From positions 124,001-188,000 of the forward strand of contig CANMFM010000001.1 in assembly GCA_947497175.1 (NCBI GenBank): a stretch of 64,000 bases of DNA, read 5' to 3'. Below, in pieces: positions 50,951 to 58,285 of this stretch; position 1 is the first letter of the stretch, and each line of letters starts with the position of its first letter. This DNA comes from an uncultured Aquimarina sp. Lineage in GTDB: Bacteria > Bacteroidota > Bacteroidia > Flavobacteriales > Flavobacteriaceae. Position numbers and translations under genes: made by a program. Below the pieces are notes generated by a model. The model saw only the letters and a list, made by a program, of their open reading frames with translations, did no database searches and was not told where the DNA came from.

Positions 50951-51952
50951 TTATCCTCCTATTGTAATCATACTTCGATTATTATGCCCGTCTGTTTTTT
51001 TGAATTTGTCCAGGGTATCCATACCACTTCGGATTTTAAATTTAGACTGAATAGTTTTTTGAATAATAGGCGATATAGATTTTCCTTCTCTAAGTGGTGT
51101 TAGCAAATCTGATTCTTTTGAAGAAAACAAACAATTTTTGATTTGTCCATTTGCGGTAAGGCGAATTCTATTACAACCATCACAAAACGGATTAGTTACA
51201 GAGCTTATGATAGCAAAAGTACCTTGATATCCCTGTATTTGATAACTTTTGGTAGTATCGTTGGGAGCATCTTCAAGTTTTATGATTTCAGTTTCTTCGA
51301 ATTGTGAATTCACCTCTGATAGGATTTCTTGAAGCGAAACCAGTTTATCCATATTCCATTGATTACCATCAAAGGGCATAAATTCTATGAAACGCACGTG
51401 CAAGGGTAGGTTCTTGCTTAAATTAATAAAATCAATAATCTCATTATCATTGAAGCCCTTCATTAAAACACAATTCACCTTTACATGAAATCCTTCGCGT
51501 ACCAGCAGCAGAATATTTTGGTATACTTTATCAAAGTAATTTCTTCTGGTAATTTCTTTATTTTTTGTAGCATCCAGAGAATCTAAGCTTACATTAAGGG
51601 TTTTGATTCCACATTTTTTAAAAAGATCGATAAACGTATCTACAATAACACCATTGGTGGTTAGCGTAAGTTGAACGGGTAGCGAAGCAAGCTTTTCTAT
51701 AATTTGACCAGCATCTTTACGAATTAAGGGTTCACCACCAGTTAAGCGAATTTTTGTAACACCATGATCCACAAAATCTTTGGCGATAGTATAGATCTCC
51801 TCATAAGTCATGATATGTGCTTTTGGGGATAATGTAATCCCATCTGCCGGCATACAATAGGTGCAGCGAAGATTACATCGCTCTGTAAGCGAAATACGGA
51901 GATAATTGTGTTTTCTGCCAAATGTATCGGTAAGTATGTTAGATTTAGTCAT
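50951..51952 (-). CDS. moaA: GTP 3',8-cyclase MoaA
   Basis: MoaA is a radical SAM enzyme that starts molybdenum cofactor synthesis by cyclising GTP. The 333-residue protein has the N-terminal cluster motif RCNLRCTYCMPADG, the TGGEPLIRKD motif and a second cluster motif NPFCDGCNRIRLTANGQIKN with a third cysteine in CLFSS. It ends in GG as required for activity. Its start overlaps moaCB by 8 bases. The 3' end lies 6 bases from the convergent glycogen-binding gene. Confidence 0.96.
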   Translation of the reverse strand: MTKSNILTDTFGRKHNYLRISLTERCNLRCTYCMPADGITLSPKAHIMTYEEIYTIAKDFVDHGVTKIRLTGGEPLIRKDAGQIIEKLASLPVQLTLTTNGVIVDTFIDLFKKCGIKTLNVSLDSLDATKNKEITRRNYFDKVYQNILLLVREGFHVKVNCVLMKGFNDNEIIDFINLSKNLPLHVRFIEFMPFDGNQWNMDKLVSLQEILSEVNSQFEETEIIKLEDAPNDTTKSYQIQGYQGTFAIISSVTNPFCDGCNRIRLTANGQIKNCLFSSKESDLLTPLREGKSISPIIQKTIQSKFKIRSGMDTLDKFKKTDGHNNRSMITIGG

Positions 51953-52856
51953 GTCTGGCTCCTTTTAGAATTCTAAACACGTGTAATACTTCTGGAAAAA
52001 CAGACGCCATAGATTCTTTGGCTCCATTGGTAGATCCTGGTAATGCCATTACTAAAGTATTTTTGATCGTTCCCACTACACTTCTTGATAACATCGCATA
52101 AGGCATACGATCCTGTCCATATTTGCGAATGGCCTCTTCGATACCGGGAATTGTTTTGTCTAACAAAGGTTTTAATGCTTCTGGAGTCACGTCTCTTGGT
52201 GACAAACCGGTACCTCCGGTATAAACGATGAGGTCCGCACCCTGTTCTTGATAATGCCTTGCTTTTTTCTGAATAATATCTACTTCATCAGGAATAATAA
52301 TATAATCTAAAATACCCACTTCGCAGTTTTCTAATGCGGCTATAATCGCTTTACCGGCTTTATCTTCTTTTTTTCCTTCAGAAATAGTATCAGAACATAC
52401 AATAACTGCAGCCTGTAAATCGCTTCTAAATGTGTCTTTATAATCAGATTTCCCTCCTTTTTTATCGAGCAGCTTAATGTGGTGAATTTCGACTCCTTTA
52501 TCTATCGGTTTTAGCATATCGTACATGTTTAAAGCCACCACGCTTGCACCATGCATTGCCTCGACCTCGACACCTGTTTTATAAATTGTCTTTATAGTGA
52601 CTAAAACGGTAATATCCAGGCCTTCAACTGTATAATCAATACCTGTATATTCGATCGGTAATGGGTGGCAATCTGGTAATAAGTCGGGTGTTTTTTTAAC
52701 ACCAAGTAGTCCTGCGGCCTTACTCATGGCAAATACATCCCCTTTGGGTACAATACCCTTTTGAATAGCCTCGATAGTTTCAGGCTTGCTAACTTTTACC
52801 ACTGCTTGGGCAGTGGCAATTCTTAATGTAGATGTTTTATGCGTGATGTCTACCAT
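51945..52856 (-). CDS. moaCB: Bifunctional MoaC-MoaB/MogA fusion
   Basis: A 303-residue fusion. Residues 1-150 are MoaC, cyclic pyranopterin monophosphate synthase: MVDITHKTSTLRIATAQA at the start, LLPDCHPLPIEYTGIDYTV and VEVEAMHGASVVALNMYDM. Residues 150-303 are the MoaB/MogA molybdopterin adenylyltransferase domain: AAVIVCSDTISEGKKEDKAG, LIVYTGGTGLSPRDVTPEAL and LVMALPGSTNGAKESM. The fusion is known in several bacteria. It acts directly after MoaA in the same pathway and operon. Confidence 0.94.
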   Translation of the reverse strand: MVDITHKTSTLRIATAQAVVKVSKPETIEAIQKGIVPKGDVFAMSKAAGLLGVKKTPDLLPDCHPLPIEYTGIDYTVEGLDITVLVTIKTIYKTGVEVEAMHGASVVALNMYDMLKPIDKGVEIHHIKLLDKKGGKSDYKDTFRSDLQAAVIVCSDTISEGKKEDKAGKAIIAALENCEVGILDYIIIPDEVDIIQKKARHYQEQGADLIVYTGGTGLSPRDVTPEALKPLLDKTIPGIEEAIRKYGQDRMPYAMLSRSVVGTIKNTLVMALPGSTNGAKESMASVFPEVLHVFRILKGARHD

Positions 52857-53165
52857 GTGGTTTAATTCAATTTTATAATCGATGTCAGTCTGAGATTGCC
52901 GAAGACTATTGTATCTTGTTTTTCAATTTCACTTCGACAGGCTTAGTGTGACATAATGTATTATTTTTCGAACTCATTGTGAATTTTGACTTTTTTGATC
53001 CAAAATTCGTCAATTCGAGTACTTTGACTGAAGGGCGAAGTGTATCGAGAATAGGATTTTGGATCAAAAAAGCTGTTCTCGATACATTTTGTTTTCATTT
53101 CATTACAATAAAACACTCGAACTGACACTTTTTTACATTATTTCCCAAAATGCACAACGGGTTTT
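52857..53165. other. Intergenic region holding a palindromic repeat element
   Basis: These 309 bases between moaE and moaCB contain a repeat element of complex inverted structure (copy A, 52991-53126) and no gene. All genes around it run leftward, so the element would be transcribed if moaE and moaCB share an mRNA. Confidence 0.65.
52991..53126. repeat. Dispersed palindromic repeat, copy A
   Basis: Nested inverted repeats are seen: GTCAATTCGAGT (53009-53020) with ACTCGAACTGAC (53115-53126), and GTATCGAGAA (53042-53051) with TTCTCGATAC (53076-53085). In addition a perfect 16-base pair TTTTTTGATCCAAAAT (52991-53006) and ATTTTGGATCAAAAAA (53056-53071) occurs only in this copy. A second copy with the same outer and inner arms lies at 57304-57418. 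No transposase is present, so it may be a MITE- or REP-like element. Confidence 0.75.
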
Positions 53166-53609
53166 TCAGCTATTTTGTTTCCATTGATGTGTTTGATCTT
53201 CAAAAATTTCTTTTCCGAAAACCGGTACTTCTGCTTTGATTGCTTCAACTACATACTCCAGAGCTTCAAAGACTACTTTTCTTCTAGGCGAAGACACAAA
53301 AACAAAAAGGCAAATCTCTCCAATATTTACTTTTCCTAAACTATGGTAAATATGCATACAGGTAAGATCAAATTTTTCGAATGTAGCTTCTCTAATTTCA
53401 TGAAACTTCTGATTTGCCATTTCTTCATAAGCGGTATAATCGATAGCAGTAACGATTTTACCCTCGATATCATCGGCTCGTACTTGTCCTAAGAAAATAT
53501 TGTGCGCTCCGATACTGGTTTTTGTTTGATGCTTTGCAATAGAGGTGCCAATAAATTCTGATGAAATAGCACCTTGTACAAATACATTTTTTAATTTCTT
53601 TTTTTCCAT
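53166..53609 (-). CDS. moaE: Molybdopterin synthase catalytic subunit MoaE
   Basis: MoaE, with MoaD, inserts two sulfurs to make molybdopterin. The 147-residue protein has GAHNIFLGQVRADDIEGK, IDYTAYEEMANQKFHEIREA, HSLGKVNIGEICLFVFVSSP and the catalytic lysine region EAIKAEVPVFGKEIFED. It ends with THQWKQNS. It follows the moeB-like gene by 9 bases in a leftward operon. Confidence 0.94.
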   Translation of the reverse strand: MEKKKLKNVFVQGAISSEFIGTSIAKHQTKTSIGAHNIFLGQVRADDIEGKIVTAIDYTAYEEMANQKFHEIREATFEKFDLTCMHIYHSLGKVNIGEICLFVFVSSPRRKVVFEALEYVVEAIKAEVPVFGKEIFEDQTHQWKQNS

Positions 53610-53618
53610 ATACTTGTT

Positions 53619-54713
53619 TTAAACTTCTTTTAATGTTTGATATTCAGCAATTGCCAATGCTCCTTTTTTTATATGAGATACGTTATTAAACCCATGATTT
53701 TGAAGAATTTCAACTGCTTTTTTGCTTCGAATACCAGATTGACAAAATACTATGGTTTCTTTTTCTTTATCCAGATTGTTTATTTGTTTCTGAAGATCAT
53801 CAAGAGAAATACAAACAGGCTTCAGGCTATTGATTTTTGGTTGTTCATGAACCTCTCGAACATCAATAAATTGAGCCTCATTTACGACTTGAAAAGCGGT
53901 TTCTGGTGATATTTCTTTTATTTTTTGAATTCCACAGAAAAGATTATAATCCACAGTTTCAAAATCCTGAGCCAAGGTCAATACTTTTGATATTTCAGAT
54001 GCTACGCGAGGTATAGAAAAAGTAGAAGATTGTGTAGTGAGACAATCATACATTAATAGTTTTCCGTTAAGTACATGATCAAGATTTAAAACTATTTTCA
54101 GTACTTCATTAGCTTGCATGCTTCCTATAACTCCAGGTAAAACACCTAAAACCCCAATCTCGGCACAAGAAGGAACACTTCCAGATTTGGGAGGCTCAGG
54201 AAACAAGCATCTATAGGTAGGACCATTTTTATAATTAAAAACAGATACCTGGCCTTCGTACTTAAAAATTGCACCATATACCAATGGTTTACCAGTGATG
54301 ACACAAGCATCATTCACCAAATATCGAGTAGAAAAATTATCGCTACCGTCAACGATAATGTCGTACTGCGAAAAAAGTGATATTGCATTTTCTGTCGTTA
54401 GCTTTTCTGGATAGGCATTAATATTTATAATAGGATTAAGGTCTTCAAGGCGACTTTTGGCTGCAAGCGCTTTGTTTTTTCCGACAACACTATCTCCATA
54501 AAGTATTTGACGATGCAGGTTAGAAGTGTCTACAAGATCAAAATCAATAATACCAATAGTACCAATGCCAGCAGCAGCAAGATATTGTAATACGGGGCAT
54601 CCTAATCCGCCTGCTCCAATAACCAGTACTTTGGATGCATTGAGCTTTTGCTGGCCCGATTCTCCTATCTCTGGTAGTATAATTTGTCTGTTGTATCGAT
54701 TATTTGATGCCAT
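53619..54713 (-). CDS. moeB: MoeB/ThiF family adenylyltransferase with rhodanese domain
   Basis: A 364-residue protein that adenylates the C-terminal glycine of MoaD so that it can be thiocarboxylated. The ATP-binding motif is VLVIGAGGLGCPVLQYLAAA with a following GIIDFDLVDTSNLHRQILY. NFSTRYLVNDAC and VPSCAEIGVLGVLPGVIG are also conserved. The zinc-binding CxxC pairs of typical MoeB are not obvious. A C-terminal rhodanese domain (about 270-364) has FCQSGIRSKKAVEIL with the catalytic cysteine, which could supply the sulfur. It lies 11 bases after moaD in the same operon. Confidence 0.9.
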   Translation of the reverse strand: MASNNRYNRQIILPEIGESGQQKLNASKVLVIGAGGLGCPVLQYLAAAGIGTIGIIDFDLVDTSNLHRQILYGDSVVGKNKALAAKSRLEDLNPIININAYPEKLTTENAISLFSQYDIIVDGSDNFSTRYLVNDACVITGKPLVYGAIFKYEGQVSVFNYKNGPTYRCLFPEPPKSGSVPSCAEIGVLGVLPGVIGSMQANEVLKIVLNLDHVLNGKLLMYDCLTTQSSTFSIPRVASEISKVLTLAQDFETVDYNLFCGIQKIKEISPETAFQVVNEAQFIDVREVHEQPKINSLKPVCISLDDLQKQINNLDKEKETIVFCQSGIRSKKAVEILQNHGFNNVSHIKKGALAIAEYQTLKEV

Positions 54714-54724
54714 TTTATATTTAA

Positions 54725-54961
54725 TTATCCTCCTGCAAACGGAGGTAATAATGCAATTTCAGCTTTGTTATTAATAATATAATTATGATTTACTAGTTGT
54801 TGATTAACCGCTACTTTAAAATCCTTTTTGTCTAGTGCAGGATATTGGTGTATTAATTTTTCTACCAATTCAGATACTGAGCAATTATCAATTTGTAATT
54901 GTTCTTCTGTAATTGAAGTGGCTTCTGCCAACATTCCAAAATATTTAATTGTCAATTGCAT
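54725..54961 (-). CDS. moaD: Molybdopterin synthase sulfur carrier subunit MoaD
   Basis: A 78-residue ubiquitin-like protein whose C-terminal glycine is converted to the thiocarboxylate that donates sulfur to the cofactor. It begins IKYFGMLAEATSITEE and ends LLPPFAGG, the family's Gly-Gly end. It overlaps mobA by 17 bases and precedes moeB, its activating enzyme, by 11 bases. Confidence 0.93.
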   Translation of the reverse strand: MQLTIKYFGMLAEATSITEEQLQIDNCSVSELVEKLIHQYPALDKKDFKVAVNQQLVNHNYIINNKAEIALLPPFAGG

Positions 54962-55529
54962 CTGTGATTGTATTTAAATCATCGATAGTATTAATATTTT
55001 TTACCAAGGTGTGTTCATTTTCTGAAACAGGAATTGTTTTAGTATTGAGTTCTACAACCAATTTTCTTAAGCGTTTTTCATTATTTGAAAGCAGTTCAAA
55101 ACATTTTGAAATACATTGTTTTTTATATAAGGCGATTAGCGGAATGGTTTTCCCCTCAGCTTCGAATTGAATGATGTCATGATTTTCCTTTTCATATTGC
55201 CGTAATTTTTTAAGTAAAGCCGTGGTAATTAGAGGGGCATCACAACTTAACACTAGATTATTTTTAGTTTTAGAATGCGTTAATCCGGCATGTATACCCG
55301 AAATAGGTCCAGAATCAGGGATTATATCCTGTACTCTGTTTACCTCAAATACATCATAATCGGTATTACTGCTGACCAGTATAATCTCTTTGGTTATAGG
55401 TTTAAGAGCATCGATAATGTGTTGTACAAATGGTTTGTGCTCAAGCATTAACAGCCCTTTATCACTGCCCATCCTAGAACTTTTTCCTCCTGCAAGTATG
55501 ATCCCAGTTATGTTATTTTTTACCTTCAT
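54945..55529 (-). CDS. mobA: Molybdenum cofactor guanylyltransferase MobA
   Basis: MobA attaches GMP to molybdopterin to form the guanine dinucleotide form used by the DMSO-reductase family. The 194-residue protein starts with the nucleotidyltransferase signature TGIILAGGKSSRMGSDKGLL, then has IIPDSGPISGIHAGL and VLSCDAPLITTALL. It follows the modE-like gene by 19 bases. Its presence implies a bis-MGD enzyme elsewhere in the genome; none is in the window. Confidence 0.92.
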   Translation of the reverse strand: MKVKNNITGIILAGGKSSRMGSDKGLLMLEHKPFVQHIIDALKPITKEIILVSSNTDYDVFEVNRVQDIIPDSGPISGIHAGLTHSKTKNNLVLSCDAPLITTALLKKLRQYEKENHDIIQFEAEGKTIPLIALYKKQCISKCFELLSNNEKRLRKLVVELNTKTIPVSENEHTLVKNINTIDDLNTITDAIDN

Positions 55530-55548
55530 TTTAAAAATAAGAAGAGTA

Positions 55549-55884
55549 TTATAATACTAGTTGCTTTAACTCATTGTCTAGAAATTCCCAGCATTTTTGA
55601 TTAATACTATCAAAGGTTTTGATAACTTTTATCCCATAAGCCGTTACGTTTGCGCCACCACCGCCTTTTCCACCAATAGAAGTAATGACCAAAGGTTCTT
55701 GAGCTGCTTTATTCATACTATCTAACAGATTCCAGGCTTTTTTGTAAGACATGTCTATTGCATTGGCTGCTTTACTTAATGATCCGGTGTCGGCAATAGC
55801 TTTTAACAAGCGAACTCTTCCTTCGCCCAAAAAAACACCTTGTTCAGATTCGATCCAAATCCTACTTTTTATCTTATAATCCAT
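55549..55884 (-). CDS. ModE N-terminal-type winged helix regulator
   Basis: A 111-residue protein equal to the DNA-binding domain of ModE: GRVRLLKAIADTGSLSKAANAIDMSYKKAWNLLDSMNK, followed by EPLVITSIGGKGGGGANVTAYG. The molybdate-binding MOP domains of full ModE are absent, as is common in small ModE-like regulators. It likely controls the Mo-cofactor genes, possibly in response to molybdate through another protein. It is 131 bases from moeA and starts the mobA-moaD-moeB-moaE unit. Confidence 0.88.
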   Translation of the reverse strand: MDYKIKSRIWIESEQGVFLGEGRVRLLKAIADTGSLSKAANAIDMSYKKAWNLLDSMNKAAQEPLVITSIGGKGGGGANVTAYGIKVIKTFDSINQKCWEFLDNELKQLVL

Positions 55885-56015
55885 AGCATTAATATAGCGT
55901 TTGGTTTTTAAATATATAACGATTTTTTTAGAAGGTATTCTTCTTTATCTAAATTTTAGCAAATAAAAATCAGGAAAGATGTTTTTTTCATGATCATCAT
56001 GATTTTGAGAGGTTT

Positions 56016-57191
56016 TTATGCTAAATTTATAATCTGAATTGGGTCTCCAACTTTTATTTCTGAAATTTCTTCAGGAAGATATACCAACACATTAGATAAT
56101 GCAAAAGATCTAAGCATCGACGATGCTTGCCCATCTAAAATGGTTACCTGCTCACCTTCAACTTTAGCTTTTAAAAACTCTGCTCGTTGTCCTTTTTTAG
56201 AATACTCTGAATTGGAAATTAGCGCACGTAATTTTGACTTGTATTGAGCATAACCAGAAATTTTCTTTATCATTGGTAATGCATAAATATAGAAACAACT
56301 TAACGAAGAGGCAGGATTACCGGGCAATGCAAAAATGGTAGTATAATTTTTTTTTGCAAAATAAAGAGGTTTTCCTGGCTTTTGTTTTACCTTATAAAAA
56401 ATTTCTTCTACCTCTAGATCCCGGAGCGCTTTACCCACAAAATCATAATCTCCAACCGATATTCCTCCAGAAATAAGTACTACATCATATTGTGCTATTA
56501 CGTTTTGTAAAAGGAACTTGGTGGCCTCATAGTTATCTTCTACTTTATGGCAGTCTACATGGGTATATCCAGAAGCTTGTAATGCTGTGGATAACATAAT
56601 AGAATTGCTTTCATAAATTTGCCCGTGTTTTAAAGTTTGACCAGGAGGGATCAATTCATTTCCAGTGGCGATAACGGCAATAGAAGGTTTTTGATATACT
56701 TCGACATGAGTAATCCCTAAAGTAGCTAAATATCCTATCCCTGCTGGCGTGATCACGGTTCCTTTTATGAGTGCGACTTCACCTTTTTTTATCTGTTCGC
56801 CCTCCGGGCGGATATTAGAGTTTATACTGGCTGATTCTTGAAGTATCACCTGGGTATCATTTATCGATACTTTTTCTTGCATCACCACCGCCTTAGCACC
56901 AAACGGAACAGGGGCCCCCGTGAAAATTCGAACCGCTTCTCCTTTTACAATAGTTGGACTTTGATCATCCCCAGCTTGAACTTCGCCAACCAGAGAAAAT
57001 TTTTTTTCATCAGTAGACCCCAAAGCATAGCCATCCATAGCTGATTGTCTAAATGGAGGCATATTGATAGGGGATACAATATCTTTTGCTAATACGTACC
57101 CCAAAGATTGAGGTAATGTAATTGTAGTTGTTTTTTCAGTCGCTTTTGTATGGGTGTCAACCAAAATAAGTGCTTGTTCTACAGAAATCAT
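56016..57191 (-). CDS. moeA: Molybdopterin molybdenumtransferase MoeA
   Basis: MoeA inserts molybdate into adenylated molybdopterin. The 391-residue protein has PPFRQSAMDGYAL, VRIFTGAPVPFGAKAVVMQE, IAVIATGNELIPPGQTL, SNSIMLSTAL, LISGGISVGDYDFVGKAL, KPGKPLYFAKK and FALPGNPASSLSCFYIYALP, all hallmarks. The start is ATG 57191 (MISVEQALILVD); an in-frame TTG two codons upstream is unlikely. It is the first gene of the leftward Mo-cofactor region, with repeat copy B upstream. Confidence 0.95.
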   Translation of the reverse strand: MISVEQALILVDTHTKATEKTTTITLPQSLGYVLAKDIVSPINMPPFRQSAMDGYALGSTDEKKFSLVGEVQAGDDQSPTIVKGEAVRIFTGAPVPFGAKAVVMQEKVSINDTQVILQESASINSNIRPEGEQIKKGEVALIKGTVITPAGIGYLATLGITHVEVYQKPSIAVIATGNELIPPGQTLKHGQIYESNSIMLSTALQASGYTHVDCHKVEDNYEATKFLLQNVIAQYDVVLISGGISVGDYDFVGKALRDLEVEEIFYKVKQKPGKPLYFAKKNYTTIFALPGNPASSLSCFYIYALPMIKKISGYAQYKSKLRALISNSEYSKKGQRAEFLKAKVEGEQVTILDGQASSMLRSFALSNVLVYLPEEISEIKVGDPIQIINLA

Positions 57192-57303
57192 GAGCAAATT
57201 TTGTTATGTACGTAAATATAAAATGAATTTAAGATAGAAATTCATTCTTTCATGAATATTTAAAGAAGATGAGTTTATATACTTAAACTAATGACCAATA
57301 ACT

Positions 57304-57418
57304 GTCGATTCGAGTGATTTTTTAAAACAAGGTGAAAAAATAGTACCGAGAATAGGTCTTTGATAAAAAAATACTGTTCTCGATACACTTCTCCTTAAGT
57401 TGAATCAATCGAACTCAC
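57304..57418. repeat. Dispersed palindromic repeat, copy B
   Basis: The element shows GTCGATTCGAGT (57304-57315), GTACCGAGAATAGG (from 57343), CTGTTCTCGATAC (to 57386) and CGAACTCAC (57410-57418), in the same order and spacing as copy A at 53009-53126. The 115-bp length is near the 118 bp of copy A, while sequences between the arms differ. It lies in the gap between moeA and the small gene at 57441. Confidence 0.7.
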
Positions 57419-57440
57419 GTTAAATAGTAATAATCACAAG

Positions 57441-57683
57441 TTACAGACACATATTCAAATCATTATCTATTCTTTTTATTTCATGCTGGGTCGCTTTTAA
57501 AAGGTTTTTTAATTTCCTTTTTTTGATATTACATTTTGTCGATAAAAGATCCTTTTTAGACCTATAAATGAGAGATTCGCAATAACTGATACGATTTGGA
57601 TTTGGGAGTTTCGAAATGACTTTCCTATATAAAGGATCAATCTCGATCAACGTTTTTTTGGAGTTATTTTTAAATGATAACAT
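57441..57683 (-). CDS. Small basic hypothetical protein
   Basis: An 80-residue lysine- and arginine-rich protein of helical character (LIYRSKKDLLSTKCNIKKRK and LKATQHEIKRIDNDLNM). It has no signal peptide, membrane segment or known motif. Codon use is similar to neighbours, but its short length and the lack of any family match make it uncertain. It could also be a non-coding frame. Confidence 0.35.
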   Translation of the reverse strand: MLSFKNNSKKTLIEIDPLYRKVISKLPNPNRISYCESLIYRSKKDLLSTKCNIKKRKLKNLLKATQHEIKRIDNDLNMCL

Positions 57684-57898
57684 CGTAGTTCAATTTAGGG
57701 AGTTGTTAAATAGTTGAGTATTTTGATCGCTATAGGTGCATCAATATTTATTCCCTAATTGGCATAATAATCTTAAGATATGTTAAGGTTTTGTTTTATA
57801 GTCTTATCCAGAAGAAATATTATTAATTTTCTGTATAGGTTTTGAAAGTCCTATCTTATAACTTTACAATATTAGTGCGCCAAACATCATATTTCTTT

Positions 57899-57906
57899 TA
57901 TCTTTG
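57899..57906 (+). promoter_or_regulatory. -7 element of the Cys/His-rich protein gene
   Basis: TATCTTTG fits TAnnTTTG perfectly and ends 4 bases before the ATG at 57911, so transcription would start at or next to the start codon. This resembles the arrangement at the PAS kinase gene and points to a leaderless message. Confidence 0.55.
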
Positions 57907-57910
57907 TAAC

Positions 57911-58228
57911 ATGAGAATTTTGGCTGTAATTTTATCAGTATATTTTTTCGCACTTAATTTTGTCTCGTGCGAAGATGCATATACAAATATAGATGATATA
58001 CAGGCTGAGATTTCTCAAAATTTAGATATCGAAAATAGTCATGACGGATCAGATCAATGTTCTCCTTTTTGTCAATGTCATTGTTGTCATGTACATATAA
58101 TTGGTTTTGATATCCTACAATTTGAAACACGGGCAACGTATATTTCTACTCAGATTTTCTCACAAAATGAAGGAATTAGTAAAGATATAGCACGCTCTAT
58201 ATTACAACCTCCTCAGTTAATTGATTAG
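57911..58228 (+). CDS. Cys/His-rich exported small protein (DUF6660-like)
   Basis: A 105-residue protein with a signal peptide (MRILAVILSVYFFALNFVSC) followed by a short acidic stretch. Then comes a metal-binding-type cluster CSPFCQCHCCHVHIIG with five cysteines and two histidines. The signal may also work as a lipobox (N-F-V-S-C). Small proteins of this type are found directly upstream of TonB-dependent receptors in Bacteroidetes, as here (57 bases apart), which suggests a role in metal capture. The metal is unknown; copper or zinc would fit the ligands. Confidence 0.7.
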   Translation: MRILAVILSVYFFALNFVSCEDAYTNIDDIQAEISQNLDIENSHDGSDQCSPFCQCHCCHVHIIGFDILQFETRATYISTQIFSQNEGISKDIARSILQPPQLID

Positions 58229-58285
58229 TATATAAGGAAACGCACACGTTTCAATTATTTTTTTATCAATTAAATCACGTATTAA

